From positions 124,001-188,000 of the forward strand of contig NZ_JAHWXY010000002.1 in assembly GCF_024281235.1 (NCBI RefSeq): a stretch of 64,000 nt of DNA, written 5' to 3'. A program made the position numbers and the translations under genes. The notes under the pieces were generated by a model. It was not told where the DNA came from. It did no database searches and saw only the letters and a program-made list of their open reading frames with translations. Below are positions 35,175-45,100 of this stretch, piece by piece. Numbering within the stretch: the stretch's first letter is position 1; each line of letters starts with the position of its first letter. This DNA comes from Shinella daejeonensis. GTDB lineage: Bacteria > Pseudomonadota > Alphaproteobacteria > Rhizobiales > Rhizobiaceae.

Positions 35175-35900
35175 GTGGACGTAACAAGCGAAACCAGAAT
35201 TGCGGATTTCGCGGCCTTCATGGCCAAGAGCGAGCAAGACGTCATTGAATGGGCGTCGCTACGCGGGCGCGTCTATTTCGTGCTCCGCGAATGTGTCGTA
35301 TCGGGACGCCTGCCGCCGGGATCGGTTATCACGCTGCGCGGCGTGGCGAAGGCCCTGGGCACCTCCATGATGCCCGTCAGGGATGCGGTGACGCGGCTGG
35401 TGACGGAGGGCGCTGTGGAATTGAATCCCAACCGTACGTTCACCGTCACCCGGCTTTCCCCGACCCGCTTCATGGAAATCCGCGACATCCGCATCGAGAT
35501 CGAGGGCTGGACGGCAGAACTCGCGGCCGCCCATATCAGCGCGGAGGAGCTGGATAATATCCAGACGCTCCATCTGCGGGTGGAAAAGGCGTCGAAGTCA
35601 CTGGATGTCAGCTACCTGACCTGGAACAGGCGATTCCATTTCTCCATCTACAAGGCCGCCAGAAAGCCGGAACTGATCACCATCATCGAATTGCTCTGGC
35701 TGAAATACGGTCCGGTCCTTCATTATTTCTCGCTGGAGGACGACGCCCGGTTGCACGGCAACAACGCGCACAGCGCGATCGTGAGCGCTCTGGCGGAGCG
35801 CGACGGCGCCGCCGCGCGACGGGCCATCGCCTTCGACATCACCACCGCCTCGGAAGTCATTCTCCCGAGGCTGACGGAAGACTACAACAATCGCGCCTGA
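35175..35900 (+). CDS. GntR-family (FCD-type) transcriptional regulator
   Basis: 241 residues from a GTG with a GGAG site 7 bases before it; the longer frame contains no homologous sequence. The N-terminal winged helix reads TLRGVAKALGTSMMPVRDAV and TRLVTEGAVELNP. The C-terminal helical domain has the FCD layout (RDIRIEIEGWTAELAA, NRRFHFSIYKAARKPEL, HSAIVSALAERDGAAARRAI), with Asp and His residues that bind metal or carboxylates in relatives. It is divergent from the importer-BKACE-hydantoinase operon and probably represses it until an intermediate binds. Confidence 0.9.
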   Translation: MDVTSETRIADFAAFMAKSEQDVIEWASLRGRVYFVLRECVVSGRLPPGSVITLRGVAKALGTSMMPVRDAVTRLVTEGAVELNPNRTFTVTRLSPTRFMEIRDIRIEIEGWTAELAAAHISAEELDNIQTLHLRVEKASKSLDVSYLTWNRRFHFSIYKAARKPELITIIELLWLKYGPVLHYFSLEDDARLHGNNAHSAIVSALAERDGAAARRAIAFDITTASEVILPRLTEDYNNRA

Positions 35901-35934
35901 TCCACGGCCGAAGATAGCGACGAGACAGTTTCCA

Positions 35935-36327
35935 ATGGCGAATATCCCCACCTTCACGGCCGTGTTCCATCCCTGGCATTGCGACACGATGGGCCACGTC
36001 AATACCCGGCACTATGCGGCGGTCTTCGATGATGCAAGCCTGCACATGCTGGCGCTGATCTCCCCCAACCGGCCGGATCTCGGCTGGGCGGACGTCACCT
36101 GCAAGCTGACCTACAGACGGGAGATTACGGCGGGCACATGCGTCCAGGTGGTCTCCAGGGTCAACGAGATCGGCACCAGGTCCATGTCCATCAACCACAC
36201 GATGAAATCCATCGACGCGGCGGAAGTCTTCGCCGAGGCCGACGTGAAAATCGTGCGCTTCGACAAGCAGAGCCGAAGCGCCGTGCCGATCGAGGACGCG
36301 ATAAAAACGAAGCTCGCTCCGGTTTGA
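35935..36327 (+). CDS. Hot-dog-fold acyl-CoA thioesterase (4HBT/YbgC-like)
   Basis: 130 residues. HCDTMGHVNTRHYAAVFDDA at about residues 15-34 carries the Asp nucleophile or base and the HVN motif of 4-hydroxybenzoyl-CoA-type thioesterases. It follows gntR by 34 bases on the same strand. In carnitine catabolism a similar thioesterase (CdhB) hydrolyses the acyl-CoA made by the BKACE enzyme CdhC. The combination here suggests an analogous step for another substrate. Confidence 0.87.
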   Translation: MANIPTFTAVFHPWHCDTMGHVNTRHYAAVFDDASLHMLALISPNRPDLGWADVTCKLTYRREITAGTCVQVVSRVNEIGTRSMSINHTMKSIDAAEVFAEADVKIVRFDKQSRSAVPIEDAIKTKLAPV

Positions 36328-36343
36328 CACAGCGCCGGTTTTG

Positions 36344-36886
36344 TCAGCGTCCTTCGACCGTCTCCCGACCGGGCAGCTGGCCGCCTTCGCGCCAGAGCGA
36401 AACGAGCGGACCGTTGGCGCCATGGACGGGATCGCGTGTCGGAATGGGCAGGCTGGCTATGGTTTCGAGTTCGCGGGGTGTGGCAGCGGCGGTTTGAATG
36501 TCGGCATGCTGGCCGGGCGGATAGCCGCCGACCACGAGGAAATCCGCACTGGCGGAAAGCCGTTTATGGCCCGTACCGGCCGGCAGCACCAGACAATCCC
36601 CCGAGCATACGTCCAGGATCATTCCGGCCGGACCGCCAATCAGGAGTTCCGCCCTGCCCTCGGCAATGCCGAGCACCTCATGCGCACCGACATGATAATG
36701 CTGATAGGGGAAGACGCCGTTGCGCCACAGTCCCTGCCACAACGCATCACGAAAAATCCGTTCGAAGGCGCGTGCGGGGTCGCTTTCCCTGCCATGGAAA
36801 ATATCACGATAGGCCAGCACCGGCAGGAACGGGTGATTCGGCACCCATTCGCTGGGCGAGAAGAAGAGCGTTTCCGGTCGTTTCAT
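36344..36886 (-). CDS. Cupin-domain protein (YjlB-like)
   Basis: 180 residues from the ATG at 36886; the upstream part of the open frame is not homologous. The text WRNGVFPYQHYHVGAHEVLGIAEG carries the cupin metal ligands (His, His, Glu), and LPAGTGHKRLSASADFLVVGGYPPGQ is characteristic of the YjlB family. Its biochemical function is not established. The gene is convergent with the thioesterase gene and divergent from the amidohydrolase. Confidence 0.85.
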   Translation of the reverse strand: MKRPETLFFSPSEWVPNHPFLPVLAYRDIFHGRESDPARAFERIFRDALWQGLWRNGVFPYQHYHVGAHEVLGIAEGRAELLIGGPAGMILDVCSGDCLVLPAGTGHKRLSASADFLVVGGYPPGQHADIQTAAATPRELETIASLPIPTRDPVHGANGPLVSLWREGGQLPGRETVEGR

Positions 36887-37024
36887 CCTGCACTTCCATC
36901 GTCGGGCTTCGGGCTTGAACTGCCGCATCCGCCGAATGTTCCCGAAAGACATCGCCGCTTGGCTCCATCGCGCGAACCGGCCCGGCGTGCTATGGGAAAC
37001 GCAGCGACCTGCGGAGCGAGAACC

Positions 37025-38173
37025 ATGACCCTTACCAATCAGGACATCGTGCAGATTACGGCGTGGCGGCGCAGGCTTCACCAGCAGCCGGAAATCTCGA
37101 ACGAAGAAGAAAATACCGCCGCGGAGGTCGTCGCCTTCCTCGCCGATACGGGACCGGACAAGGTGCTGACCGGGTTAGGCGGGCATGGCGTGGCGGCCAT
37201 CTATGACAGCGGTGAGGCCGGGCCGACCGTGATGTTTCGTTCGGAACTCGACGCATTGCCGATCCAGGAGCTTTCAGGCGTACCGCATGCATCGCTCGTG
37301 CCGGGAAAATCGCACATGTGCGGCCATGACGGGCACACCGCCATCCTGGCCGCGCTCGGCCGCCAGCTGGGGCGCAGAAGACCGGCGCGCGGCCGCGTCG
37401 TGCTGATGTTCCAGCCGGCGGAGGAAAGCGGCGACGGTGCGGCCGGTGTCGTCGCGGACCCGCGCTACGGCCAGATCGCGCCCGATTTCGCTTTCTCGCT
37501 GCACAATCTGCCCGGCGTTCCCTTCGGCGAGGTGCGAATCAAGTCCGGCGTGGTCAATTGCGCCTCGCGCGGCATGCGGATCCTGCTGGAAGGAAAGGTC
37601 GCGCATTCGTCGATGCCCGAGACCGGCATCTCGCCGATGACGGCCGTCAGCCAGCTGATGCCGGCGCTCCCGGCGCTTGGCAACGGAACTTTCGCGGACG
37701 ATGCGTTCAGCATGGTGACCGTCGTCCATGCGGTGATGGGGGAAGCCGCGTTCGGCGTTGCGCCCGGCAATGCGGAGGTCTGGGCGACGCTGAGAACCCG
37801 GCACGACGATCGCATGGCGAGCCTCTGCGCGGCTGCGGAAGCGCTGGTCGCGGACATCGCCAGCCGGCACCATCTTTGCGCACGCCACGAGTATCACGAG
37901 ATCTTCGTCGCCAGCATCAATGCGCCGGACGCCGTCGGCCATCTGCGGCAAGCGCTCGACGAGGAGGGCGTTACGCATGGAGAAGAGGCACTCCCGATGC
38001 GCGCTTCGGAAGACTTCGGCATCTTCGGCCGCAACGCGGCGTCGGCGATGTTCTTCCTCGGCGCGGGAGAACGGCATCCCGCATTGCATAATCCCGATTA
38101 CGATTTTCCCGACGACCTGATCCCGATCGGCTCGAGGATATTCATGCGTGCGGCGCGCAACATTCTCGGCTGA
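37025..38173 (+). CDS. M20-family amidohydrolase (hippurate-hydrolase-like)
   Basis: 382 residues from the ATG at 37025, with a GGAG ribosome site 10 bases upstream; the longer frame upstream overlaps the cupin gene in antisense. Metal ligands lie in MCGHDGHT, QPAEESGDG, LHNLPG and ALHNPDYDF. Dimetallic M20 enzymes remove acyl groups from N-acyl amino acids or indole-acetyl-amino acids. It may process N-acyl or N-carbamoyl products of the ring-opening enzymes nearby, although it has its own orientation and may act separately. Confidence 0.9.
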   Translation: MTLTNQDIVQITAWRRRLHQQPEISNEEENTAAEVVAFLADTGPDKVLTGLGGHGVAAIYDSGEAGPTVMFRSELDALPIQELSGVPHASLVPGKSHMCGHDGHTAILAALGRQLGRRRPARGRVVLMFQPAEESGDGAAGVVADPRYGQIAPDFAFSLHNLPGVPFGEVRIKSGVVNCASRGMRILLEGKVAHSSMPETGISPMTAVSQLMPALPALGNGTFADDAFSMVTVVHAVMGEAAFGVAPGNAEVWATLRTRHDDRMASLCAAAEALVADIASRHHLCARHEYHEIFVASINAPDAVGHLRQALDEEGVTHGEEALPMRASEDFGIFGRNAASAMFFLGAGERHPALHNPDYDFPDDLIPIGSRIFMRAARNILG

Positions 38174-38212
38174 CGATCCTTCCGGATCGAGGCTGCGCCA
38201 GCGGCCCTTCGC

Positions 38213-38836
38213 TCATGCCGCCGCTCCTTGCAGAATGACCCGCGCGCGCGCCATATCCTCCGGCGTGTTGATATTGAAGAACGGATCGAAGGGCGTCGCC
38301 TCGAAGAGGATTGTCGCCATTCCGTGCCGTTCGGCCCACACCCGGGCCTTGCGCATCCCGCCGGAAAGCTCGGTGCGCAGGTCCTCGCGCAAGTTCACCG
38401 GCCATAAGCCGAAGGTGGGATGGGGACGCGGCGTCCCCGCCTTATCCGGCGAAGCCGCCAGGATGATCGGAACGTTTTCCTGCGCCGCCGCAGCGGCAAG
38501 GCGCGCCACCAGATCGCGGGGCAGAAAAGGCGTGTCTGCCGCCGCAGTCACGATCGCATCCGCCCCCTTTTCCGCCGCCCAGTCGAGGCCGGCAAGCACG
38601 CCTGCCAGCGGCCCCGGGTAATCCGGCAGCGTATCGGCAAGGACGGGAAGGCCGAATTGTGAGAAGCGCAGCGGATCGCCATTGGCGTTGATCGCAAGAT
38701 CGAGACATTGAGGACCGAGCCGCGCCCGTACGTGATCGAACAGCGTGACCTCGCCGAGCCGCAGCAGACCCTTGTCACCGCCACCCATGCGCGTGGCCTG
38801 GCCGCCGGCCAATATGACGCCGAGAATTCCAGTCAA
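38213..38836 (-). CDS. mobA: Molybdenum cofactor guanylyltransferase
   Basis: 207 residues starting at a TTG; no better in-frame ATG exists before VILAGGQATRMGGGDKGLL, the nucleotide-binding signature of MobA. The text ADTLPDYPGPLAGVLAGLDWA and AADTPFLP, with Asp residues that bind Mg-GTP, follows. The enzyme attaches GMP to molybdopterin to form the MGD cofactor of DMSO-reductase-family enzymes. The molybdate importer genes at 54-57 kb serve the same metal economy. Confidence 0.93.
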   Translation of the reverse strand: MTGILGVILAGGQATRMGGGDKGLLRLGEVTLFDHVRARLGPQCLDLAINANGDPLRFSQFGLPVLADTLPDYPGPLAGVLAGLDWAAEKGADAIVTAAADTPFLPRDLVARLAAAAAQENVPIILAASPDKAGTPRPHPTFGLWPVNLREDLRTELSGGMRKARVWAERHGMATILFEATPFDPFFNINTPEDMARARVILQGAAA

Positions 38837-39032
38837 TCAACACACCCTTGCGATGGTGGCGTTTCTTTTCCCCGGCGGCCGATACAGGATCGGTGTCCTC
38901 GATCGGCCGCTCCTTCTTGCCATTAGAGCGTCATGGGCCGCAGCCGGTTCGAGATGCAGGCCCGACGCGGTGTCGATTGCGCGGGCAAGCGCATCGAACC
39001 ACGAGATACACGCGCCGACAACCTCGATGTGT

Positions 39033-40172
39033 TTACTCCCGGTGCAGGTTCTGGCGCGACAGGCTGCGGACGTCGCGCTCGCCGCACAGCGCCATGGTGA
39101 TGTCCAGTTCCTTGCGGATGATCTCCAGCGCCTGCCGCACGCCGGCGCGGCCGCCCGCACCGAGGCCGTAGAGGAAGGGGCGGCCGATATAGGTTCCCTT
39201 CGCGCCGAGGCACAGCGCCTTGAGCACGTCCTGGCCGGAGCGGATGCCGCCGTCGAGATGAACTTCCATGCGCTGGCCGACGGCCTCGACGATCCGCGAC
39301 AACATGCTGATCGACGACGGCGCGCCGTCGAGCTGACGGCCGCCGTGGTTGGAGACGATGATGGCGTCTGCGCCGGTGGCGAGCGCCATGCGCGCGTCTT
39401 CCTCATCGAGAATGCCTTTCAGGATGAGTTTGCCCCCCCAGCGCTCCCGGATCCGTTCGACGTCTTTCCACGACAGGCTGGGATCGAACTGTTCGGCGGT
39501 CCAGGAGGACAGCGACGAGAGGTCGTCCACACCTTTCGCATGACCGACGATATTGCCGAAGGTGCGGCGCTTCGTGCCGAGCATGTGCATGCACCAGGCC
39601 GGCCGCGTCGCCATCTGCCAGAGATGCCGGGGCGTGAAGCGCGGCGGCGCGGAAAGCCCGTTGCGCAGATCCTTGTGGCGCTGGCCGAGGATTTGCAGGT
39701 CGAGCGTGAGCATAAGCGCCGAACATTCCGCATCCTTGGCGCGCTGGATCAGATTGTCGACGAAATCCTTGTCCCGCATGACGTAGAGCTGGAACCAGAA
39801 CGGCCTTTTGGTCGCCGCGCGCACATCCTCCAGCGAGCAGATGCTCATCGTCGAAAGCGTGAAGGGGACGCCGAATTCCTCGGCCGCCTGGGCGGCGAGA
39901 ATTTCACCGTCCGCATGCTGCATGCCGGTCATGCCGGTCGGCGCGAGCGCCACGGGCATCGCCACCTTCTCACCGATCATCTCACTTTCCAGCGAGCGGC
40001 CGTTCATATCGACGAGCACGCGCTGACGCAGCTTGATCTTGCCGAAATCCTCCTCATTGGCGCGATAGGTGCTTTCGGTCCATGCGCCGGAATCGGCATA
40101 ATCGAAGAACATCTTCGGCACGCGCCGGCGGGCGCGTTCCTTGAGATCGGCAATCGTCAGGCTCTGGGTCAA
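39033..40172 (-). CDS. lldD: L-lactate dehydrogenase / alpha-hydroxy-acid oxidase
   Basis: 379 residues, FMN-dependent TIM barrel. The catalytic His lies in IIVSNHGGRQLDG. FMN-contact segments VHLDGGIRSGQDVLKAL and GRPFLYGLGAGG are present, as are FDYADSGAWTE and PVALAPTGMTGMQHADGE. It oxidises L-lactate, or a related 2-hydroxy acid, to the keto acid at the membrane. The N-terminus (SLTIADLKERARRRVPKMFFDY) matches LldD rather than glycolate oxidase, but other 2-hydroxy acids remain possible. Confidence 0.9.
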   Translation of the reverse strand: MTQSLTIADLKERARRRVPKMFFDYADSGAWTESTYRANEEDFGKIKLRQRVLVDMNGRSLESEMIGEKVAMPVALAPTGMTGMQHADGEILAAQAAEEFGVPFTLSTMSICSLEDVRAATKRPFWFQLYVMRDKDFVDNLIQRAKDAECSALMLTLDLQILGQRHKDLRNGLSAPPRFTPRHLWQMATRPAWCMHMLGTKRRTFGNIVGHAKGVDDLSSLSSWTAEQFDPSLSWKDVERIRERWGGKLILKGILDEEDARMALATGADAIIVSNHGGRQLDGAPSSISMLSRIVEAVGQRMEVHLDGGIRSGQDVLKALCLGAKGTYIGRPFLYGLGAGGRAGVRQALEIIRKELDITMALCGERDVRSLSRQNLHRE

Positions 40173-40277
40173 TGTCTTTTCCTCAACCGGCGGTCATGGG
40201 TTCAATGCCTTTTACGGCCTGCCGGGGAGGAATGGCAATCTTCCTTTCGCGCGGGAACGCGGGGAAGCGTGAAGCAA

Positions 40278-40304
40278 ACCCCTCCCGGACTTGCCGGAAG
40301 GGGT
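40278..40304 (-). terminator. Hairpin after the aldolase gene
   Basis: ACCCCT-C-CCGG (40278-40288) pairs with CCGG-A-AGGGGT (40294-40304), with one mismatch, around an ACTTG loop. It starts 10 bases after the aldolase stop on the minus strand and is followed by a short TTT. It is probably a modest intrinsic terminator. Confidence 0.6.
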
Positions 40305-40313
40305 GAAAAGCCA

Positions 40314-41354
40314 TCAGGCGGCGTAGAATTTCGCCATCTCCGGCAGACGCCGGATGCGGATGCCGGAGGCCTTGCCGGCCGTGCGGAATGCCTCGAAGCG
40401 CTCCCTGCACACCTCCGTCATGCGGGCTGTCGCCGGCTTGAGGTAGTTGCGGGGATCGAAGTTATCCGGCTTTTCCTTGAAATTCTTGCGGATCGTGCCG
40501 GTCATCGCGAGGCGCAGGTCGGTGTCGATATTGACCTTGCGCACGCCAAGCGGGATCGCCTTCTGGATTTCGGCGACGGGAACGCCCCATGTCTGCTTCA
40601 TCTCGCCGCCATAGGCGGTGAAGAGATCCTGCAAGTCCTGCGGCACGGAGGAGGAGCCGTGCATGACGAGATGCGTGTTCGGCAGTTTCCGGTTGATATT
40701 GGCGATCGTCTCGATCGACAGGATCTCGCCGTCCGGCGCACGGGTGAACTTGTAGGCCCCGTGGCTCGTGCCGATGGCGACGGCGAGCGCGTCGACACCG
40801 GTTCTGGTGACGAAGTCCAGCGCCTGGTCCGGATCGGTCAGGAGATCCTCGCGCGAAAGCTTTCCCTCGAACCCGTGACCGTCTTCCTTGTCGCCCACGC
40901 CGGTTTCCAGGTTTCCAAGACATCCAAGCTCGCCTTCGACCGAAACACCGGCCGCATGGGCGATCTTCACCACCTCGGCGGTCACGTCGACGTTATAGTC
41001 GTAGCTCGCGACGGTTTTGCCATCGGCAAGCAGCGACCCGTCCATCATGACCGAGGTGAAGCCGTTGGTGATGGCGGAGATGCAGGTCGACGGCTGGTCG
41101 CCATGATCGAGATGCAGGCAGACCGGGATATGCGGATACTCCTCGGCCGCGCCGAGGATCAGGTGACGCAGGAAGGCGTCACCCGCATAGGCGCGCGCGC
41201 CGCGGCTCGCCTGAAGGATCACCGGAGAATCCGTCGCATCCGCCGCCCGCATGACCGCCTGGATATATTCCAGATTGTTGACGTTGAAAGCGGGCAATGC
41301 GTAGTCGTTCTCGGCTGCGTGGTCGAGCAACTGCCGCATGGTGATCAATGCCAT
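40314..41354 (-). CDS. fba: Class II fructose-bisphosphate aldolase
   Basis: 346 residues. [21 protein letters not shown] carries the first Zn ligand and catalytic Asp, [14 protein letters not shown] follows, and [12 protein letters not shown] and [17 protein letters not shown] bind the phosphates. This length and sequence fit the Calvin-cycle-type subgroup found in many rhizobia. It interconverts fructose-1,6-bisphosphate and two triose phosphates in glycolysis and gluconeogenesis. It stands alone between lldD and ftsK. Confidence 0.95.
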   Translation of the reverse strand: MALITMRQLLDHAAENDYALPAFNVNNLEYIQAVMRAADATDSPVILQASRGARAYAGDAFLRHLILGAAEEYPHIPVCLHLDHGDQPSTCISAITNGFTSVMMDGSLLADGKTVASYDYNVDVTAEVVKIAHAAGVSVEGELGCLGNLETGVGDKEDGHGFEGKLSREDLLTDPDQALDFVTRTGVDALAVAIGTSHGAYKFTRAPDGEILSIETIANINRKLPNTHLVMHGSSSVPQDLQDLFTAYGGEMKQTWGVPVAEIQKAIPLGVRKVNIDTDLRLAMTGTIRKNFKEKPDNFDPRNYLKPATARMTEVCRERFEAFRTAGKASGIRIRRLPEMAKFYAA

Positions 41355-41496
41355 TCCTGTCCTCCTTAGGGATGCCGGGTCTTGAAGGTGGCGGCACTAT
41401 TCACGCATCGTCCGGCAGATGCAACAGCGCCGGCCGGACGTCGCGGAGAGCAAATCGATTAAATACGCGGCCGTAACGAATTTCCTGCCGAAAAGG

Positions 41497-41527
41497 CAAA
41501 AATCCGGCCCACAGATGCGGGCCGGAT
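41497..41527 (-). terminator. Rho-independent terminator after the ftsK-like gene
   Basis: ATCCGGCCC (41502-41510) and GGGCCGGAT (41519-41527) form a 9-bp perfect stem with an 8-base loop. On the minus strand it is followed by TTTTTGCC. It lies 54 bases after the stop. Confidence 0.85.
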
Positions 41528-41580
41528 CGGGAAAATCATTCCGTTTCAGATAAATAGGACTTTTTTCAGCGGAGCCTGCT

Positions 41581-44241
41581 TCAGCCGGCGTCATCGCCGC
41601 CGTGCCCGACATAATCGTTCCTTTCGCCCGAGATGATCTCGCGCTTGCCGACATGGTTGGCAGGCCCCACAAGCCCTTCCTTCTCCATGCGCTCGACCAG
41701 CGAGGCGGCACGATTATAGCCGATGGCCAGACGTCGCTGGATATAGGACGTGGAGCATTTGCGGTCGCGCGTCACGACTTTCACGGCCTTTTCGTAGAGA
41801 TCGTCGCCGTCCTCGGCGGCGATCTCGCCCTTGTCGAAGACGGCGCCGGCGGTCTGCCTGTCCTCCTCGGGATCCTCTTCGTCGGCGGTGACCGTTTCGA
41901 GATAGTCGGGCCGGCCCTGGGTTTTCAGATGCAGCACGACCTTCTCCACCTCCTCGTCGGAGACGAACGGCCCGTGCACGCGCATGATGCGCCCGCCGCC
42001 GGCCATGTGCAGCATATCGCCCTGGCCGAGGAGCTGCTCGGCCCCCTGCTCGCCGAGGATGGTGCGGCTGTCGATCTTCGAGGTCACCTGGAAGGAGATG
42101 CGCGTCGGGAAGTTCGCCTTGATCGTGCCGGTGATGACGTCGACCGAGGGACGCTGCGTCGCCATGATGAGATGGATGCCGGCTGCCCGCGCCATCTGGG
42201 CGAGCCGCTGGATCGCGCCTTCGATCTCCTTGCCGGCGACCATCATCAGATCGGCCATCTCGTCGACGATCACGACGATATAGGGCATCGGATCGAGGGA
42301 AAGCTCCTGTTCCTCGTTGATCGCCTCGCCGGTTCCCTTGTCGAAGCCGGTCTGCACGCTGATGGTGATCGTCTCGCCCTTGTCGCGGGCGGCGGCGACG
42401 CGGTTGTTGTAGCCGTCGATGTTGCGCACGCCGAGACGCGACATCTTGCGATAGCGGTCTTCCATCTCCCGCACCGCCCATTTCAGCGCCATGACCGCCT
42501 TCTTCGGATCGGTGACGACGGGGGTGAGCAGATGCGGGATGCCGTCATAGATCGACAGTTCCAGCATCTTCGGATCGACCATGATCAGGCGGCACTCGTC
42601 CGGACGGAAGCGATAGAGCAGCGACAGGATCATCGTGTTGATGGCGACGGACTTGCCCGAACCGGTGGTGCCGGCGACGAGCAGATGCGGCATCTTCGCC
42701 AGTTCGGCGATCACCGGCTCGCCGCCGATGGTCTTGCCGAGGCAGATCGGCAGCTTGAAACCGGTTCTGGCGAAGTCCGGAGAATCGATCATCTCACGGA
42801 AATAGACGGTCTCGCGGGTGGCGTTCGGCAGTTCGATGCCGATGACGTTACGGCCCGGCACCACGGCGACGCGCGCCGAGAGCGCCGACATGGAACGGGC
42901 GATATCGTCCGCAAGGCCGATGACGCGGGAGGATTTGACGCCCGGCGCGGGCTCGAACTCATAGAGCGTGACGACCGGACCGGGGCGAACGTGGATGATC
43001 TCGCCACGAACGCCGAAATCCTCCAGCACGCTTTCCAGCAGGCCCGCATTCTGTTCGAGCTGTTCCTGCGTCAGCACGAAACCCACGGTGCGCGGCGGCT
43101 CCTGCAACAGCGCGTGCGAGGGATATTCATAGGCGGCGTCGCCGGCGGCCGGCGCGGCCATGCTGACCTGAAACGGCCTCGAACGGGAGAGACCTGACGC
43201 CGGAATATCGCGCACCGGCTCGACCACAGGCGCAGGCGCGGCCACGGCAGCCGGTGCTTCGGCGGCGGCCGGAGAAGAGATTTCCACTGCTGATGCGGGC
43301 GCTGACGCATTATCGGCAGGGCTTGCCGCCGCCGAGGGTTCGGCAGGTCGCTCCGTCTGCACCGGCGTCCGGCATTCCACGACCCGAAACAGCGATGCGA
43401 TGGAAACCGGCTCGGCAACCGGCGCTGCGATCGGAGCGGACGCGGGGACGACGGGAATGACCGGGGCGGTCACCGCGACCGGCATTACCGGCTGGCGGGA
43501 AACCGGCAGTATCGGCGAAGCGGGGACCTGCGTCGGGCGTTCCGCCATATCCGGGATCAGGGTCTCCCAGAAGGCGAAATCGGACAGATGCGCAAAACCC
43601 GCCAAGGCCGGCGCAAGGCTTTCCACGTCCGAAGAGGTTTCAATCCTCTCCACTGCCACGGCTTCGCCCGCTGTTTCGGCACTGGGAGATGGAACGTCTG
43701 CGGTGATGATCGGCTCTGCCGCCGCACCTGCTATCGTCGCGCTGGCCGCTTCGGCCCCGCCATCGTCGACAGTCGCAGCCCGATGGATCGGCACCACGTT
43801 TTCGGCCACCAGCGCCTGTTGCTGGATCTCGAAGCGTTGGCGACGCTCGTCGAGCGCCTCGCGCAAGCGCTGCAAAAGATCGGCCTCCGACGGCAGACCG
43901 GGCGTTTCCTCCGGGCGGACGTCTTCCGGTGCGATCATTTCCTCGATCCGGGCGGCGGGTTTGTCGGGAGTACGGGTGAAGCGGACATTGGGCGCCATGT
44001 AGAAATGACTTTCCCAGCTTCCGTCCGCATAGCGGCCCGGATCGTATTCGCGCAACGCCGGCGAGCGGAAGCGCGGGCGGTAGTCGTCGTTGGCGATCGG
44101 CGCATCCTCGGATCGCCACGCGTCGCCGGCATCTAGACCGCCATTCAAGCCATTATTTTCAAAAGGATGACGCGACTGCCGGGCGTCGTCGTCATCTTCG
44201 GTCTGGAGTACGGGATAGAAGTTCGTTCTGGAAATATGCAT
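41581..44241 (-). CDS. FtsK/SpoIIIE-type DNA translocase without membrane domain
   Basis: 886 residues. The first about 380 are hydrophilic or Ala/Pro-rich and contain no membrane helices, unlike the four-helix FtsK N-terminus. The motor covers about residues 385-800: alpha/beta domains, Walker [16 protein letters not shown], Walker [15 protein letters not shown], and [19 protein letters not shown]. The C-terminal gamma winged helix ([27 protein letters not shown]) reads oriented KOPS sites in FtsK. Rhizobia often have a second FtsK-like gene. The lack of a membrane anchor suggests a soluble or partner-anchored motor. Confidence 0.9.
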   Translation of the reverse strand: MHISRTNFYPVLQTEDDDDARQSRHPFENNGLNGGLDAGDAWRSEDAPIANDDYRPRFRSPALREYDPGRYADGSWESHFYMAPNVRFTRTPDKPAARIEEMIAPEDVRPEETPGLPSEADLLQRLREALDERRQRFEIQQQALVAENVVPIHRAATVDDGGAEAASATIAGAAAEPIITADVPSPSAETAGEAVAVERIETSSDVESLAPALAGFAHLSDFAFWETLIPDMAERPTQVPASPILPVSRQPVMPVAVTAPVIPVVPASAPIAAPVAEPVSIASLFRVVECRTPVQTERPAEPSAAASPADNASAPASAVEISSPAAAEAPAAVAAPAPVVEPVRDIPASGLSRSRPFQVSMAAPAAGDAAYEYPSHALLQEPPRTVGFVLTQEQLEQNAGLLESVLEDFGVRGEIIHVRPGPVVTLYEFEPAPGVKSSRVIGLADDIARSMSALSARVAVVPGRNVIGIELPNATRETVYFREMIDSPDFARTGFKLPICLGKTIGGEPVIAELAKMPHLLVAGTTGSGKSVAINTMILSLLYRFRPDECRLIMVDPKMLELSIYDGIPHLLTPVVTDPKKAVMALKWAVREMEDRYRKMSRLGVRNIDGYNNRVAAARDKGETITISVQTGFDKGTGEAINEEQELSLDPMPYIVVIVDEMADLMMVAGKEIEGAIQRLAQMARAAGIHLIMATQRPSVDVITGTIKANFPTRISFQVTSKIDSRTILGEQGAEQLLGQGDMLHMAGGGRIMRVHGPFVSDEEVEKVVLHLKTQGRPDYLETVTADEEDPEEDRQTAGAVFDKGEIAAEDGDDLYEKAVKVVTRDRKCSTSYIQRRLAIGYNRAASLVERMEKEGLVGPANHVGKREIISGERNDYVGHGGDDAG

Positions 44242-44420
44242 GGACCTGCAACACGACGATCATTGCCGATGGGACTTGCATAGATGGTTAGAAAAGGAAG
44301 GTTAACATTGTCTTTGGACGGGTGGAGAATTGCCGTCGGCCGATTGCCTCCGCATAGGGGAATCTCCCGTGAACACCGCATCGTCCGGGATTTCGCTTGC
44401 GGAAGAAATCGTGCGGCGGC

Positions 44421-44822
44421 TCAGGCCCGCCCAGCCGGTTCGCCGCTTTCTTCTGCCGGCATCTCGGCGGGTGAATCCTCCGGCACCTCGGGATTGCCCT
44501 CGGAACGGTCACGATGCAGCGCGGCGCGTGCGAGCAGCATGAGCGTGACCGGCGTGGTCACCGTCACGAAAATGCCGATCAGGATCTCGTGCACCACCGG
44601 CCGGGTGGACAGCACCGAGAAGAACACCATCGAGGCGATCACGATACTGCCCGTGCCCCAGCTCGTGCCGAGCGTCGGGGCATGGATGCGTTCGTAAAAG
44701 GTCGATAGCCGCACGAAGCCGAGCATGCCCATCAGCACGAGGCCGGAGCCGAGAACAAGGAAGACCGACACCACCAGGGCAGCCCAGGCCGGCAGTTCCG
44801 CAGCATGTTCGATCGTGCTCAT
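44421..44822 (-). CDS. phaG: K+/H+ antiporter subunit G
   Basis: 133 residues from the ATG at 44822, which overlaps the phaF stop as ATGA. Three membrane helices include VVSVFLVLGSGLVLMGMLGFVRL. The family motif FYERIHAPTLGTSWGTGSIV is clear. The C-terminal tail of about 30 residues is acidic and Pro/Glu-rich. It is the last subunit of the Pha/Mrp cation:proton antiporter complex in the cytoplasmic membrane. Confidence 0.93.
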   Translation of the reverse strand: MSTIEHAAELPAWAALVVSVFLVLGSGLVLMGMLGFVRLSTFYERIHAPTLGTSWGTGSIVIASMVFFSVLSTRPVVHEILIGIFVTVTTPVTLMLLARAALHRDRSEGNPEVPEDSPAEMPAEESGEPAGRA

Positions 44823-45100
44823 TCGATCACCTCGCCGCGCATCAGGAATTTGGCGAGCGCCACCGTCGAGACGAAACCCAGCATGCCGATGATCAGCGAC
44901 GCCTCGAAATAGATCGTGTGGCCCGAACGGATGCCGAACACCATCAGCAGCAACATCGAACATACGTAGAGCGCGTCGAGCGCCAGCACGCGATCCTGCG
45001 CGCGCGGGCCACGGAACATGCGCACCATCGCCAGCCACATGGCGACAACCAGAAAAACCTGTGCGATGACGACAGAGCAGGCAAGGATGACGTGGCTCAT
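44819..45100 (-). CDS. phaF: K+/H+ antiporter subunit F
   Basis: 93 residues from the ATG at 45100, which overlaps the phaE stop as ATGA; the reported longer frame to 45154 lies within phaE. Three helices and the motif RMFRGPRAQDRVLALDALYV are typical of PhaF/MnhF. Confidence 0.93.
   Translation of the reverse strand: MSHVILACSVVIAQVFLVVAMWLAMVRMFRGPRAQDRVLALDALYVCSMLLLMVFGIRSGHTIYFEASLIIGMLGFVSTVALAKFLMRGEVIE

Noticed and set aside
38745-41369. An 874-codon open frame on the plus strand across lldD and fba
   Set aside because: It runs antisense to two well-conserved genes and has no recognisable domain; long antisense frames are common in GC-rich coding DNA.
41602-43197. A 531-codon plus-strand frame across the ftsK-like gene
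   Set aside because: It is antisense to a clear ATPase with intact motifs, and its text is His/Asp/Arg-rich without a domain.
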